Shown: piece after piece, positions 45,508-55,148 of the stretch
Numbering within the stretch: the first letter of the stretch is position 1
Layout: each line of letters starts with the position of its first letter
NCBI GenBank assembly: GCA_963751165.1
Contig: CAVVTP010000001.1
Span: 677,719-741,718 of the forward strand
Source: Roseiarcus sp963751165
GTDB taxonomy: Bacteria > Pseudomonadota > Alphaproteobacteria > Rhizobiales > Beijerinckiaceae
Direction of reading: 5' to 3'
DNA length: 64,000 nucleotides
Translations under genes and position numbers: made by a program
The notes under the pieces: model-generated
Database searches by the model: none
What the model was told of the DNA's origin: nothing
What the model saw: only the letters and a program-made list of their open reading frames with translations

Positions 45508-46578
45508 ATGGTTCGCAAGTTCGTGTCCCGCCTGCCTTGCAGGGGAGGCGTTGCACTCTCTTTGGCGCTCGCATCGGTAACATGCGCCAAGGCGACAACG
45601 ATCGACTTCAACTACACCGGCAGCATTGTCTACTACACGGTCGCCACGACGGGCGTTTACGACATCACATCCTACGGGGCGCAAGGCGGCGTCAATACGG
45701 GCGCCGTCACCAACTCCGGCGGCCTAGGCGCGGAAGCCGGCGGCGCGTTTCAGCTGACCGCTGGCCAGACGCTCGCCATTGTCGTCGGAGGCCAGGGAGG
45801 AAACGGCAGCGGCTTGGATGGGGGCGGCGGCGGCGGCGGCGGCAGCTTCGTCGCGCTGTCGGGGGTGCAGGCGACCTGGCAAACCGGGGGCTGCTCGGGG
45901 ATTCACACGGACGTCTGCGCCGACACGCTTCTGGTCGCCAGCGGAGGCGGAGGAGGCGCAGGCACGCTTTGGAGCGGGATCGGCGGCCAGACTGGCAACG
46001 ACGGCGCCAGCGCATACCTTGCCGGCGGCGGCCCTGGCGGCGGCGGTCTCTACGGCGCCGGCGCCGGCGGAGGATATATTGGCGACGGCTTTGGCGGAGA
46101 CCCCGGCAACGGGTGCAGCGGCGGCGACGGCTGTGGTGGAAAGAGCTTTGAAAAAGGCGCCTCCCAAGTTGAGCCATCCCTCGGGACGGGCGGTAGCGCC
46201 GGCGGCGCCGGTGGAAGCGACTATTTCTTCGGCTTCTTCATCAGCGGCGGCGGCGCAGGCGGCTTCGGCGGCGGCGGCGGGGCCGGTGGAGCGGGCGCCG
46301 GCGGCGGCGGCGGCGGCTATACCGGCGGCGGCGGCGGAGATCAGGGCAGCGCCGGCGGCGGCGGCGGCTCGTACATCTACTCTGCATTGCTTCCTTCAGA
46401 CCAGACGCTCGTCGGCAGCACGGAGAACGGCAACGGACTGGTGACCCTCTCCTTTCAGTCTTCCTCCGCGGTGCCCGAGCCGTCGACCTGGGCCATGCTT
46501 ATCCTAGGATTCGCAGGCGTCGGGTATGCGGGCCTGCGTCGGAGCAGGAAAAACAGACTTTCATCCGCGTTCAAGTAG
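45508..46578 (+). CDS. glycine-rich secreted protein with PEP-CTERM sorting signal
   Basis: A 356-residue protein. A signal peptide (residues about 1-30, VALSLALASVTCAKA) precedes a beta-rich start (TTGVYDITSYGAQGG, AGGAFQLTAGQTLAIVVGGQGG) and a very Gly-rich body. The C-terminus is SSAVPEPSTWAMLILGFAGVGYAGLRRSRK: a PEP motif, a membrane helix and a basic tail, the signal for exosortase processing. The Gly-rich fold resembles those in surface or matrix proteins of environmental bacteria. The exosortase is not in the window. Start ATG at 45508 is preceded by GGGAGAT. Confidence 0.9.
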   Translation: MVRKFVSRLPCRGGVALSLALASVTCAKATTIDFNYTGSIVYYTVATTGVYDITSYGAQGGVNTGAVTNSGGLGAEAGGAFQLTAGQTLAIVVGGQGGNGSGLDGGGGGGGGSFVALSGVQATWQTGGCSGIHTDVCADTLLVASGGGGGAGTLWSGIGGQTGNDGASAYLAGGGPGGGGLYGAGAGGGYIGDGFGGDPGNGCSGGDGCGGKSFEKGASQVEPSLGTGGSAGGAGGSDYFFGFFISGGGAGGFGGGGGAGGAGAGGGGGGYTGGGGGDQGSAGGGGGSYIYSALLPSDQTLVGSTENGNGLVTLSFQSSSAVPEPSTWAMLILGFAGVGYAGLRRSRKNRLSSAFK

Positions 46579-47290
46579 GAGCTCCAATTCCCCAACAAAC
46601 TGGCCTGGGCCGTCGCACGCTTGCGCCGGCCTAAACGATCCACAAGGCAGATGAGCGAGCACAGAACGGTCGCGCTGTGCTTCGGTGAGCTCGAGGCGCA
46701 CACCCGGCCTTATCGTTAACCCTCCGTCAACCATAACCCGTCAGTGTCACAAGCCGGTTGAACACCTTAGGGGATGACGCCGGCTGATGCAGCTCGTGGC
46801 GATCGGGGCGATGAGATTGGCCGAGCCGCTCGGCCGGGCTGTCGAGGCCTTGCAAGACCCGCTGTGGATCGCAGTCCTCAATACGGCTCTCGCGGTTGCC
46901 GTTCTTTGGGCCGGCGGCTTTTGGGAGCCATTGGGGTAGGACGGCTCGAAGTTCGGCGGCTTGAAGCCCCTGGTCAACCATTCGTTGGAAATGGCCAGCG
47001 ACGACGAAATTGGAAAAGCTCGCGGACATCGCTCGCCAACGCATTCCGGAGGCAACGGAACGGATGGGCCAATTTCGTCGTCGGCATCATGATGTCGGTC
47101 AAAGCCTTTCCGAGACTTGCGGGCCCTGAGGCCGCGGCGTGGTCGACTGCCTTGCGGCAATGTGCTTCAAAGCGGCCGGCGCCAGCGGAGCCCGAGAACT
47201 TTCATGACAGCCTGGCTTTCGCCGAACCGTGAAAGGCGCAAGACTGAGGGGCCGCCATCACGCGGCCAGTTGACCCAGAGGGCGCCTCGG
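46579..47290. other. intergenic region without a supported gene
   Basis: Several short frames exist (for example 46727-47044 minus). A minus-strand stretch AELRAVLPQWLPKAAGP is vaguely like the end of a LysR-type regulator, but the rest does not follow, so no gene is called. Confidence 0.4.
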
Positions 47291-48289
47291 ATGCGGGTTG
47301 CAATGCTTGCGGCGTTGGCCGGATTGATCGGCCTCTCCGAGCCCGCCTTGGCCCTCGACAAGGTGAAGTTCGGCACCAACTGGCTCGCCGACCCCGAGGC
47401 CGGCGGGTTCTACCAGGCCGTCGCCGACGGAACTTATGCGAAATATGGACTCGACGTGACGATCGTGCCCGGCGGTCCGCAGGCGAACGGCGCCTTGTTG
47501 CTCCTGTTCGGCAAGATCGAGTTCTTCATGGGCGGCGACATGATCGGCAATTTTCTCTCGGTCGAAGGCAAACTGCCGCTGATCGCGGTCGCCGCCGATT
47601 TCCAGAAGAGCCCGCAGATCTTCATGTCCCATCCAGGCGTCGGGCTCGACAAATGGGAGGATCTGCCGAAGGCCAATCCGGTCTATGTCGGCGCCGGCGC
47701 AATCAACACGTTCTATGCCTGGCTGAAAATCGCCTACGGATTCAAAGACGAAAACATCCGGCCCTATAATTTCAATTCCGCCCCCTTCATCGTCAACAAG
47801 AATTCGATCCAGCAGGGTTACCTCACCTCGGAGCCGTACGAGATCGAGAAGCAGGGCCATTTCAAGCCGGACGTGTTTCTGCTGTCCGACTACGGCTATG
47901 ACACCTATTCGACCCTGATCGTGACCCGCACCGGGATCGTGGAGACGAACCCCGATCTCGTGCAGCGCTTCGTCGACGCCTCGGCGATCGGCTGGTATCA
48001 CTATCTCTACGGCGACAATTCCAAGGCCAACAAGCTGATCAAAACGGACAACCCGGACATCAAGGACGACCAGATCGCCTTTTCGATCGCGAAAATGAAG
48101 GAGAACGGCGTCGTCGATTCCGGCGATACGGTGAAGCTCGGCATCGGCGCGATGACGGATGCGCGCTGGAAGGATTTCTTCGACAAGATGGCGAAGGCGA
48201 GCGTCGTTGACTCGCGCGACGACTACAAGAAGGCCTATACGCTGCAGTTCGTGAACAAGGGCGTCGGGCTCGAGCTCAGGCCGAAGTAG
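47291..48289 (+). CDS. NMT1/ThiY/TauA-type periplasmic binding protein, orphan
   Basis: A 332-residue binding protein from ATG 47291, with a short signal peptide (AMLAALAGLIGLSEPALA). The mature start DKVKFGTNWLADPEAGGFYQAVADGTYAKYGLDVTIVPGG is typical of the NMT1/THI5-like family, which binds pyrimidine precursors, sulfonates, nitriles or aromatic acids. No permease or ATPase is adjacent. The next gene downstream is a proline-racemase-type enzyme, so a link with hydroxyproline or amino-acid uptake is possible. Confidence 0.88.
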   Translation: MRVAMLAALAGLIGLSEPALALDKVKFGTNWLADPEAGGFYQAVADGTYAKYGLDVTIVPGGPQANGALLLLFGKIEFFMGGDMIGNFLSVEGKLPLIAVAADFQKSPQIFMSHPGVGLDKWEDLPKANPVYVGAGAINTFYAWLKIAYGFKDENIRPYNFNSAPFIVNKNSIQQGYLTSEPYEIEKQGHFKPDVFLLSDYGYDTYSTLIVTRTGIVETNPDLVQRFVDASAIGWYHYLYGDNSKANKLIKTDNPDIKDDQIAFSIAKMKENGVVDSGDTVKLGIGAMTDARWKDFFDKMAKASVVDSRDDYKKAYTLQFVNKGVGLELRPK

Positions 48290-48518
48290 ACGGGCGTTCC
48301 TGGCGCGCCCCATCGGCGTCACTGCTTGACCCGCATTGGCAAAAACAAGTCGGGCCGGGGCAAACCGCCAGCCTCGGCCCGAGCTTTCAGATGGGCAGAA
48401 CGACCCGCGTCATTCACGTCTTAGAGGTTACGCCCTGTCTGACGTGATCACCATCGCATATTCCGGCGTCGGCGGATTGACCTGGATCAAACCGAGGCAA
48501 TTGTTTGAGGAAGGGGCA

Positions 48519-49562
48519 ATGAGATCCTCTCGTCAGATCGCCGTCGTCGGCTGCCATGCGGAGGGCGAGATCGGGGACGTGATCGTGGGCGGCGTTCTGC
48601 CGCCGCAGGGCTTCTCCGTCTTCGAGATGATGCGCGCCTTCGAACGCGATTGCGACCATATCCGCCGATTTCTCATCTGCGAGCCCCGCGGCAGCGTGGC
48701 CCGCCATGTGAACCTTGTCGTACCGCCGAAGCGTCCCGACTGCGTCGCCGGCGCGATCATCATGGAACCGACCGAATATCCGCCCATGTCCGGCTCCAAC
48801 GCGATGTGCGTGGCGACCGTGCTGCTCGAGACCGGCATGGCGCCGATGCAGGAGCCGGAAACCCGGCTCCGGCTCGACATGCCCGGCGGCCCGGTCGACG
48901 TGACCGCGCGATGCGAGGGTGGGAGGGTGCGCGCGGTCACGATCCGCAATGTGCCGTGTTTCGCCGAAAGGCTCGACGCGCCGCTCGAGGTCGCGGGCGT
49001 CGGGACGATCGCCGTGGACGTCGCTTATGGCGGCATGTTCTACGCGCTCGTCGACGCGACCGCGCTGGGCTTTGAAATCCGGCCGGACGAAGCGCGCGAT
49101 CTCGCGGCGCTCGGCGAGAAAGTGCGACGCGCCGCCCGCGTGCAATTCGACGTGGTCCACCCCGAAAATCCGGGCATCCGCGGCGTGTCCATCGTCCAGT
49201 TCAACGCGCCGTTCGAAGGCGCAGGGACGGTCGCCCGAAACACCTGCATCGTCTCTCCTGGACGCTCGGACCGCAGCCCTACCGGGACCGGTCTCTCCGC
49301 GCGGCTCGCGGTCCTTCACGCCCGCGGGCTTCTGAAGGCAGGAGAGGCGTTCTCCCACCTCTCCATCATTGGCTCGCGTTTCGACGGGCGGATCGCAGCG
49401 GAAACCGCCTGCGGCGGCCGCCCGGCGATCATTCCGGAGATCACCGGACGCGCCTATATCACTGGCATGATGACCTATTTTCTGGATCCGGAGGACCCGT
49501 TTCCCGAGGGCTACACAGTCGCAGACACGTGGGGCGTCTCGACGGATACGCGCCAGGATTGA
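48519..49562 (+). CDS. proline racemase superfamily protein, probable trans-3-hydroxyproline dehydratase-like
   Basis: A 347-residue protein from ATG 48519 with GAGGAAGGGG upstream. Family motifs: CHAEGEIGDVIVGG at the start, EPTEYPPMSGSNAMCVA in the first catalytic loop and DRSPTGTGLSARLAV in the second. The first catalytic residue, Cys in racemases (MCGHG), is Ser here; the second, Cys in DRSPCGTG, is Thr. Thr at the second position is known in trans-3-hydroxy-L-proline dehydratases. The Ser/Thr pair makes racemase activity unlikely. Substrate not established. Confidence 0.87.
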   Translation: MRSSRQIAVVGCHAEGEIGDVIVGGVLPPQGFSVFEMMRAFERDCDHIRRFLICEPRGSVARHVNLVVPPKRPDCVAGAIIMEPTEYPPMSGSNAMCVATVLLETGMAPMQEPETRLRLDMPGGPVDVTARCEGGRVRAVTIRNVPCFAERLDAPLEVAGVGTIAVDVAYGGMFYALVDATALGFEIRPDEARDLAALGEKVRRAARVQFDVVHPENPGIRGVSIVQFNAPFEGAGTVARNTCIVSPGRSDRSPTGTGLSARLAVLHARGLLKAGEAFSHLSIIGSRFDGRIAAETACGGRPAIIPEITGRAYITGMMTYFLDPEDPFPEGYTVADTWGVSTDTRQD

Positions 49563-49815
49563 GGGCCATCTCTACCCAAGGCCAAAGCCTTCGCCTCGAC
49601 TTTGCGACAAGGAATGCGCGAGTTTCACGCGTGTTGGCGGCTGGGATGCGCTGCGATATGAACAGCAGCAAGTTTCCCTTTCAGTTGATGGAAATCAATG
49701 CGGACCGCCGCGCACGCGGATAGCCTTCGCGCGAACCCAAGGAGAGGCGCGCAGGGCGCGCGAGGCAGAGAGGAGCTGCGTGGGCGCGCCCCGCCAAAGA
49801 AACGAGAGGGCCGCG

Positions 49816-50640
49816 ATGAAGAGGAAGGTCCTGATGACCGCCGCGGCGGCAGCGATCGCGGCGGGTGGGGTTTTTTTGCCGCCCTTGTTGGCCGCCCAAG
49901 CGCCGCTGATAAGCGGCGGCTATACGAACGTCATCCCGATCCCGATCGACGAGCCGGGGACGAAGGCCATCTCCGGCGCGCTGTTCAGGCCGGAAGGCGC
50001 AGGGCCGTTCCCGGCGATCATCTATCTGGGCGGCTGCGCTCCGATCGGCGCGGTGGATGATGCGGCGCTCGAAAAGGCCGTCGTCGACCACAACCGTTCA
50101 AAGGGATTCGCGACTCTGATCGTCGATTCCTTCACACCTCGCCACATGGACCACGGGGTGTGCGATAGACTGCAAAATCCTCTTTGGTACGGGCTTCGCG
50201 CCGCGGACGCCCACGCGGCAAAGGACCTTCTCGCGTCCATGCCTGACATCGACGCACGGCAAATTTTCCTCGTTGGCTATAACCATGGCGGGCAGGCCGC
50301 TCTGCTGGCAGTCGACGCTTCGACGGCTGCGGCCCATAAGACGAAGTTCGCGGGCGTCGTCGCCTATTATCCGTACTGCGGTTTCGTGTGCGGGTGCGCG
50401 TTCTCTGTTCCGACGCTGATTATGATCGGCGATGAGGACGACCTCGCTCCGGCCGACCGTTGCCGAACCCTCAAGGGCAAGCAGAACACTGAAGTCGTCA
50501 TCTACCCAGGCGCTGCGCATGCCTTCGCCACGCCGGGAATCGATAAGGTCCGGGAGGGCCATCGCTTCGCCTACCAAGCGAAAGCGGCCGAGGACGCGCA
50601 GTTGCGCGCCGACGCCTTCATCGCCGCCCAGATGAAGTGA
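49816..50640 (+). CDS. secreted dienelactone-hydrolase-like protein lacking the nucleophile
   Basis: A 274-residue alpha/beta hydrolase fold with an N-terminal signal peptide (MKRKVLMTAAAAAIAAGGVFLPPLLAAQA). The nucleophile elbow reads VGYNHGGQAAL, with Asn where the family has Cys or Ser. The Asp (MIGDEDDLAPADRC) and His (YPGAAHAFATPG) of the triad are kept. Several Cys residues (GGCAPIG, YCGFVCGCAF) suit a disulfide-bonded periplasmic protein. The enzyme may be inactive or use another mechanism. Confidence 0.8.
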   Translation: MKRKVLMTAAAAAIAAGGVFLPPLLAAQAPLISGGYTNVIPIPIDEPGTKAISGALFRPEGAGPFPAIIYLGGCAPIGAVDDAALEKAVVDHNRSKGFATLIVDSFTPRHMDHGVCDRLQNPLWYGLRAADAHAAKDLLASMPDIDARQIFLVGYNHGGQAALLAVDASTAAAHKTKFAGVVAYYPYCGFVCGCAFSVPTLIMIGDEDDLAPADRCRTLKGKQNTEVVIYPGAAHAFATPGIDKVREGHRFAYQAKAAEDAQLRADAFIAAQMK

Positions 50641-50912
50641 CGGGAAGAAAAGCCAGCAGAGAAGGAGGGAAGGGGTGGCGCGACCGCACTTCGCATTTTC
50701 TTCTTTTCGCTCCCGAAGCGGCAAACGCTTACGAGTCGGGGGACGTCCTGGCGGCGATGCCCGACATCGACGCAAAACCGGTTATCCTCGAGGGCTACTG
50801 CATACGCGCCCTCTCACTCGCCGCCGGCCTGCTGCTCGGGTCCGGCTTCCCCGCAGCCTTTGCCGAGAAGATTCCCGTTGGCGCCGCAAGACCGCGCATG
50901 GCGAGCGGATAA
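50641..50912 (+). pseudogene. partial duplicate of the preceding hydrolase gene
   Basis: A short frame contains EAANAYESGDVLAAMPDIDAKPVILEGYC, which matches DAHAAKDLLASMPDIDARQIFLVGYN of the hydrolase just upstream. It is followed by an unrelated hydrophobic stretch (LSLAAGLLLGSGFPAAFA) like a signal peptide. It looks like a scrap of a second copy of the hydrolase joined to another gene's start. Confidence 0.5.
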
Positions 50913-50929
50913 CGGCTTGAAGCGGTCGA

Positions 50930-51661
50930 CTACAGAAACGCCACTCCGCCATTCACCGCAATGGTTTGACCGGTGATAAAGCCGTTGCCGACGACCATGA
51001 CCGCCGCCTCCGCCACCTCTTCCGCCCGTCCCATGCGTCCGACGGGGATGCGCGCCTCCACGCCGCCGGCTTTCAGCGGCGCGGCCATTTCCGTGTCGAT
51101 CGGGCCGGGCGCGATGGCGTTCACGGTGACGCCGTCTTTGGCGACCCGCCCCGCATAGCCGCGCGTCAGGCCCTCGAGCCCGGCTTTCGACGCATTGTAG
51201 AGGACGCCCACCAACCCCGCGCCCCTCGCCGCCGCCGAGGAAATGTTGACGATCCGTCCCCAGTGTCGCGCCCGCATGCCGGGCAGCACCGCCTCGGTGC
51301 AGAGGAACGCCGATTTCAGGTTCACCGCGATCGTGCGGTCGAAATCCTCTTCGCTCACGCCATCGAGCGCGATCCCGGCGTTGTTGATCAGCACGTCGAC
51401 CGGGCCGAGCTCGCGTTCGACGGAGACCGCCAGGCTTGCAACTTCCGCGCTGACGGATACGTCGGCGCCGACCGCGATCGCGCGCCCACCGCCCGAGCGG
51501 ATTTGCGCGACGACCGCTTCGGCGTCTTCCGCGCGCGACCGAAAATTGATCGCGACGGCCGCGCCGTGCTCCGCCAGCGCCAGCGCGATCGCCCGGCCGA
51601 TGCCGCGCGACCCGCCGGTAACCAGAGCGACGCGCCCTGGAAGATCAACCGCGACCGCCAT
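50930..51661 (-). CDS. short-chain dehydrogenase/reductase (FabG-like)
   Basis: A 243-residue classical SDR: cofactor motif VTGGSRGIGRAIALAL, NNAG (VLINNAGIALDG), the catalytic Ser in ISSAAARG and YNASKAG (YxxxK), and PGPIDTEM. The C-terminus GNGFITGQTIAVNGG is typical of FabG-type 3-oxoacyl-ACP reductases and related sugar/ketone reductases. The basic residue SRA near position 42 suggests NADPH. It lies downstream of the damaged tannase gene on the same strand, and no fatty-acid genes are nearby, so the substrate is open. Confidence 0.87.
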   Translation of the reverse strand: MAVAVDLPGRVALVTGGSRGIGRAIALALAEHGAAVAINFRSRAEDAEAVVAQIRSGGGRAIAVGADVSVSAEVASLAVSVERELGPVDVLINNAGIALDGVSEEDFDRTIAVNLKSAFLCTEAVLPGMRARHWGRIVNISSAAARGAGLVGVLYNASKAGLEGLTRGYAGRVAKDGVTVNAIAPGPIDTEMAAPLKAGGVEARIPVGRMGRAEEVAEAAVMVVGNGFITGQTIAVNGGVAFL

Positions 51662-51773
51662 GCTCCCGAACTCTCCGTCCTTGCCGCCTGAACGGAGTAC
51701 TTATTCGACTAGCGACAGAATGGGAAAGCGGGTTCCGATCTCCAATGGGCCACAGCGCGGCCGCCCGTCCCGC

Positions 51774-53054
51774 TCAGGGCTGCGCCGAGCACGCATAGCT
51801 GGCGGCCTCGCTGCGGTCACCCTCGCCCAGGAAACGGGCGGCGGTCGGATACGGACACCACGGCCGCTGCGCTTCCAGCCCCTTGGCCGGGTCGTTGTTG
51901 AGATAGCGGGTCGCGACGAGGAAATCGGGCGCAGCGCCATTTTCGACCCAATGCGCGAGGGCCGCGACAACGTCATGCGCGGGATCCCGGCTCGGCGAAG
52001 GCAGGCCGAAAACGCCGCCGACGGCGCTGGGCCCCGGGCCTAAGCCGCAGTGCTCCATGCCAGGCGCCATGAACAGCCGGTAGAAGGAGCGGAGGTTCTG
52101 GAGGCCGCCCATCTCGTTTGCGACCGAACTCGTAATAGTCGATCGAGGCTTGCGGCGGGATCGCCGCATCGTTCCAGCCATGATACTGGATGAGCTTGCC
52201 GCCGGCCGCCTTGAATGCGGTGAGATCCGGATCGGTCGCGTCGAGCCCTCCGCCTCCCTGTCGCTGACGAGTCTCCCGCCTGCCTCTCCCCCCCCCCCGA
52301 TCGACAGTTTTTCGGGCGAAAGCCAGGCGTTCGCCGGGTCGACGGCCTGCTCGGACCAGACGGCGTTGGCCAGCAGTTTCGTCCAGTCGCTCGCCGGAGC
52401 GCCGGCGACAATTCCGTCGTAGTCCTGCGGGAACCGCTGCGCCTCCATCAGCGCCTCGCGGCCGCCGTCAGAGCAGCCGCTGAAATAGGCGTGCCGCGGC
52501 GCAGTCCCGTAATAGTCGGCGACGATCGCCTTGGACGCCAAGGCGGTGAGATGGATCGCGCGCCAGCCAAAGTCGACGATCTTCTCCGGATGACCGAGCG
52601 CCCAGTCCGCGTCCAGCGTCCCGCCGGAATGGCCGGTGTCGGTTCCGGACACGGCGTAGCCGGCCTCGAGCGCCCAGGACATGGGCGCATAGATCAGCGA
52701 GCCGGCGAAGCCGCCGTTGCCGACGCCCTGGTATTTGCCGTTCCAGCTGCCCTCCGGCGGCAGCCAGACCTCGAATTTGATGTCCGAGTCGGCCGAAGGC
52801 TTGATGGTTCCCTCCACGCGACAGAACGGCGCGTCGACGGAGACCGGAGTCGGGGGATCCTTTCCTGTGACGCTGAAGGGCGGGGTAACGTTTGTCGCCG
52901 CCGACACGGTCGCATCTCCGTAAGCCTTGCCGACGAGGCTTTCGCAATCCTGCGCCCTGGCGGCGCCGACGCCGTATGCTGCAAGGGCCGCGAAACTCAC
53001 TCCCGCAATCGCAAAACATCGCCGCTCGAGCCCCTCAGACCTGCCCGTGGACAT
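51774..53054 (-). pseudogene. tannase/feruloyl esterase family, internally deleted and frameshifted
   Basis: The N-terminus has a signal peptide (VSFAALAAYGVGAARA) and family motifs VGNGGFAGSLIYA, DTGHSGG and the nucleophile elbow FSGCSDGGREALMEA. About 110 residues are missing after NAWLSPEKL. The next recognisable part, ATDPDLTAFKAAGGKLIQYHGWNDAAIPP, is read in another frame (about 52255-52135), then the main frame resumes with VANEMGG to the end (MEHCGLGPGP). The first frame change is at an 11-C run (52288-52298). It probably does not make an active enzyme in this state. Confidence 0.78.
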
Positions 53055-53396
53055 GGCGCGCTCCTCCCTTCAGCTTTTTTCGTCCGCTGGCCCCCGCCAG
53101 CGGGTCGACGACCATGAGCGGTTCCGATTGCGCCATTTCTTTGGCCCGAACCTGCTCATTCGGCAACGGCAGTAGCGGCAAATCGGATTTTCAAGACCGA
53201 TTTTGGACGCGCCCGGGCGCCGAAAACAAGTCGTGGAACCGTGAAACTCCTTGCCCGCCCGCGACGCGCCCGCCGCGGGCGCCGTGCGGTTTTGCAAGGA
53301 AGCGTTCCGTCTTGCCCGGCGAAAGCCCCGCGCAATCCTCCGCAAGGATATCTCAACTCCAATCCGACATATTCAGCCTCTTGGGGAGGCCTTCGA

Positions 53397-55148
53397 TGGA
53401 TACGGGCGCGATCATTGGGGCGCATGCGCTGAGCCTGCAGGCCGGCGCGACGGTCGCGCTCGCGGTCGGGCTTGCGGCGGCGCTGTCGCGCGCGCGGTCG
53501 AGGGCCGAGGAACGCGCGAGGCGGGCCGCCTTCGAAAACGAGGCGCTGCGCGACGAAGTCTGGCGGCTGAAGGAAGCGGCCGCCGCGCGCGACAAGGCGG
53601 AGGCGGCGAGCGAAGCGAAGTCCCGCTTCCTCGCCACCATGAGCCACGAGATCCGCACCCCGATCAGCGGCATCCTGGGCATGGCGGACCTGTTGCGCGA
53701 CGCTCAGCTCAGCCCCGAGAACATGAGCTACGTCGAGACGATCCGCAGTTCGGGCGCGGCGCTGGTCGCGCTCGTCGACCAGATTCTGGATCTCTCCAAG
53801 ATCGAGGCCGGGCATCTCGGCCTCGTCGTGGAGACAGTGGACCTGGTCAAGCTGGTCGAGGGCGTGGTCGAGCTGCTCGCGCCGCCTGCCCAGAGCAAGG
53901 GGCTCGAGATCGCCGCCTCGATCAGCGCCGAGGCGCCGCGGTTCGTGCTCGCCGACGGCATGCGCCTGAGGCAGGTGCTGATGAACCTCGCCGGCAATGC
54001 GGTGAAGTTCACCTCGGCCGGCGGGGTCTGCGTGTCGGTCGAGCGGGGGCGGGGGCAGGCCTTGCGCTTCGCGGTGGCCGACACGGGTCCCGGCGTGCCG
54101 CAGGACCGGCGCGCGGCGATCTTCGAGGATTTCGAGCAGGGCGACGGCTCCAACTCGCGCCGTTTCGAGGGGGCCGGGCTCGGGCTCGCCATATCCCGGC
54201 AGCTCGTCGGCCTGATGGGCGGCGCGCTGACCCTCGAAGACAATCCTGGCGGCGGATCGGTCTTCGCCTTTTCGGTGAACCTGGCGGAAAGCCCGGCTTG
54301 GCCGACGGCGGCGCGCGATCTGTGGAAGGCGGAGCTCAAGGGCGCGCGGGCGCTCATTGTCGCCCATTCGCCGTTCGAGGCGCCTGCCATCGCCGCCCGC
54401 CTGATCGAGGCCGGAGCGAAGGTCGCCCGCGCGGAAGGCGTCCTATCCGGTCTCGCCGCGCTTGCCGAACCCGAGCGGCCGGATCTCGTCATCGTCGATT
54501 GCGCCCTCGGGCCCGAGGCGACCGACCGGCTGGCGCGCGCCGCTCGCGCCGCAGGCGCGCGGAAGAGCCTTGTCCTGTTCTCGCCGTTCGAGCGCCGCGC
54601 CTTCGGGCAGGCGTCGCTCGCGGGCTTCGACGGATGGCTGGTGAAGCCGGTGCGCTCGCGCTCGCTGTTCGAGCGACTGGCGTCGGAGTTTCCCCGCGAG
54701 CGCTCTGCGGCACGGTCGCCGGCGCGGCGGGCGCTGCTCGCCGAGGACAACGACATCAACGCCCTGATCGCCCAGAAGGCCTTGGCGCGCCTCGGTTTCG
54801 ACGTCGTGCGGGCCGCGGACGGACACGAGGCGTTGCGGCTCGCCGCCCCCGCCCCCGGGGCGCCGGCCCCGTTCGACCTGATCCTCATGGACCTCAAGAT
54901 GCCAGGAACTCGACGGCCTCGAAGCGACACGGCGCTTGCGGCGGCTCGAGGCCGAGAGCCGGTCGCCGGCGACGCCGATCATCGCGCTGACCGCCAATGC
55001 GCTCGAGGACGAGCGGCGCGCCTGCAAGGCGGCGGGCTTCGACGCGTTCCTCGTCAAGCCCTTCGATTTCGGCGATCTTGCGTTGGAGATCGAACGCCTG
55101 TGCGGCGGCGGGGATGCGGACCAAGGCGCGCTCGGCCGGGCGTCATGA
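53397..55148 (+). CDS. hybrid histidine kinase with two receiver domains, frameshifted
   Basis: A kinase of about 583 residues starting MDTGAIIGAHALSLQ. An N-terminal membrane segment and coiled coil (about 10-75) precede the HisKA domain with the phospho-His in FLATMSHEIRTPISGILG. The ATPase domain has NLAGNAVKFT (N box), VADTGPGVP (G1) and FEGAGLGLAIS (G2). A first receiver domain is weakly conserved (LVIVDCALG). The second (LLAEDNDINALIAQKAL, LILMDLKMP) continues in another frame from about 54903 (one extra base), with the Thr and Lys sites ALTANA and LVKPF. Its stop overlaps the acyltransferase start. The frameshift fuses the frame with that gene. Confidence 0.85.

Noticed and set aside
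45707..46177. Arg-rich frames inside the Gly-rich gene
   Set aside because: They are alternate readings of GGC repeats in the PEP-CTERM gene.
46727..47160. Possible LysR-type regulator remnant
   Set aside because: Only a short stretch (LRAVLPQWLPKA) is suggestive; no HTH or further motifs can be found in any frame.
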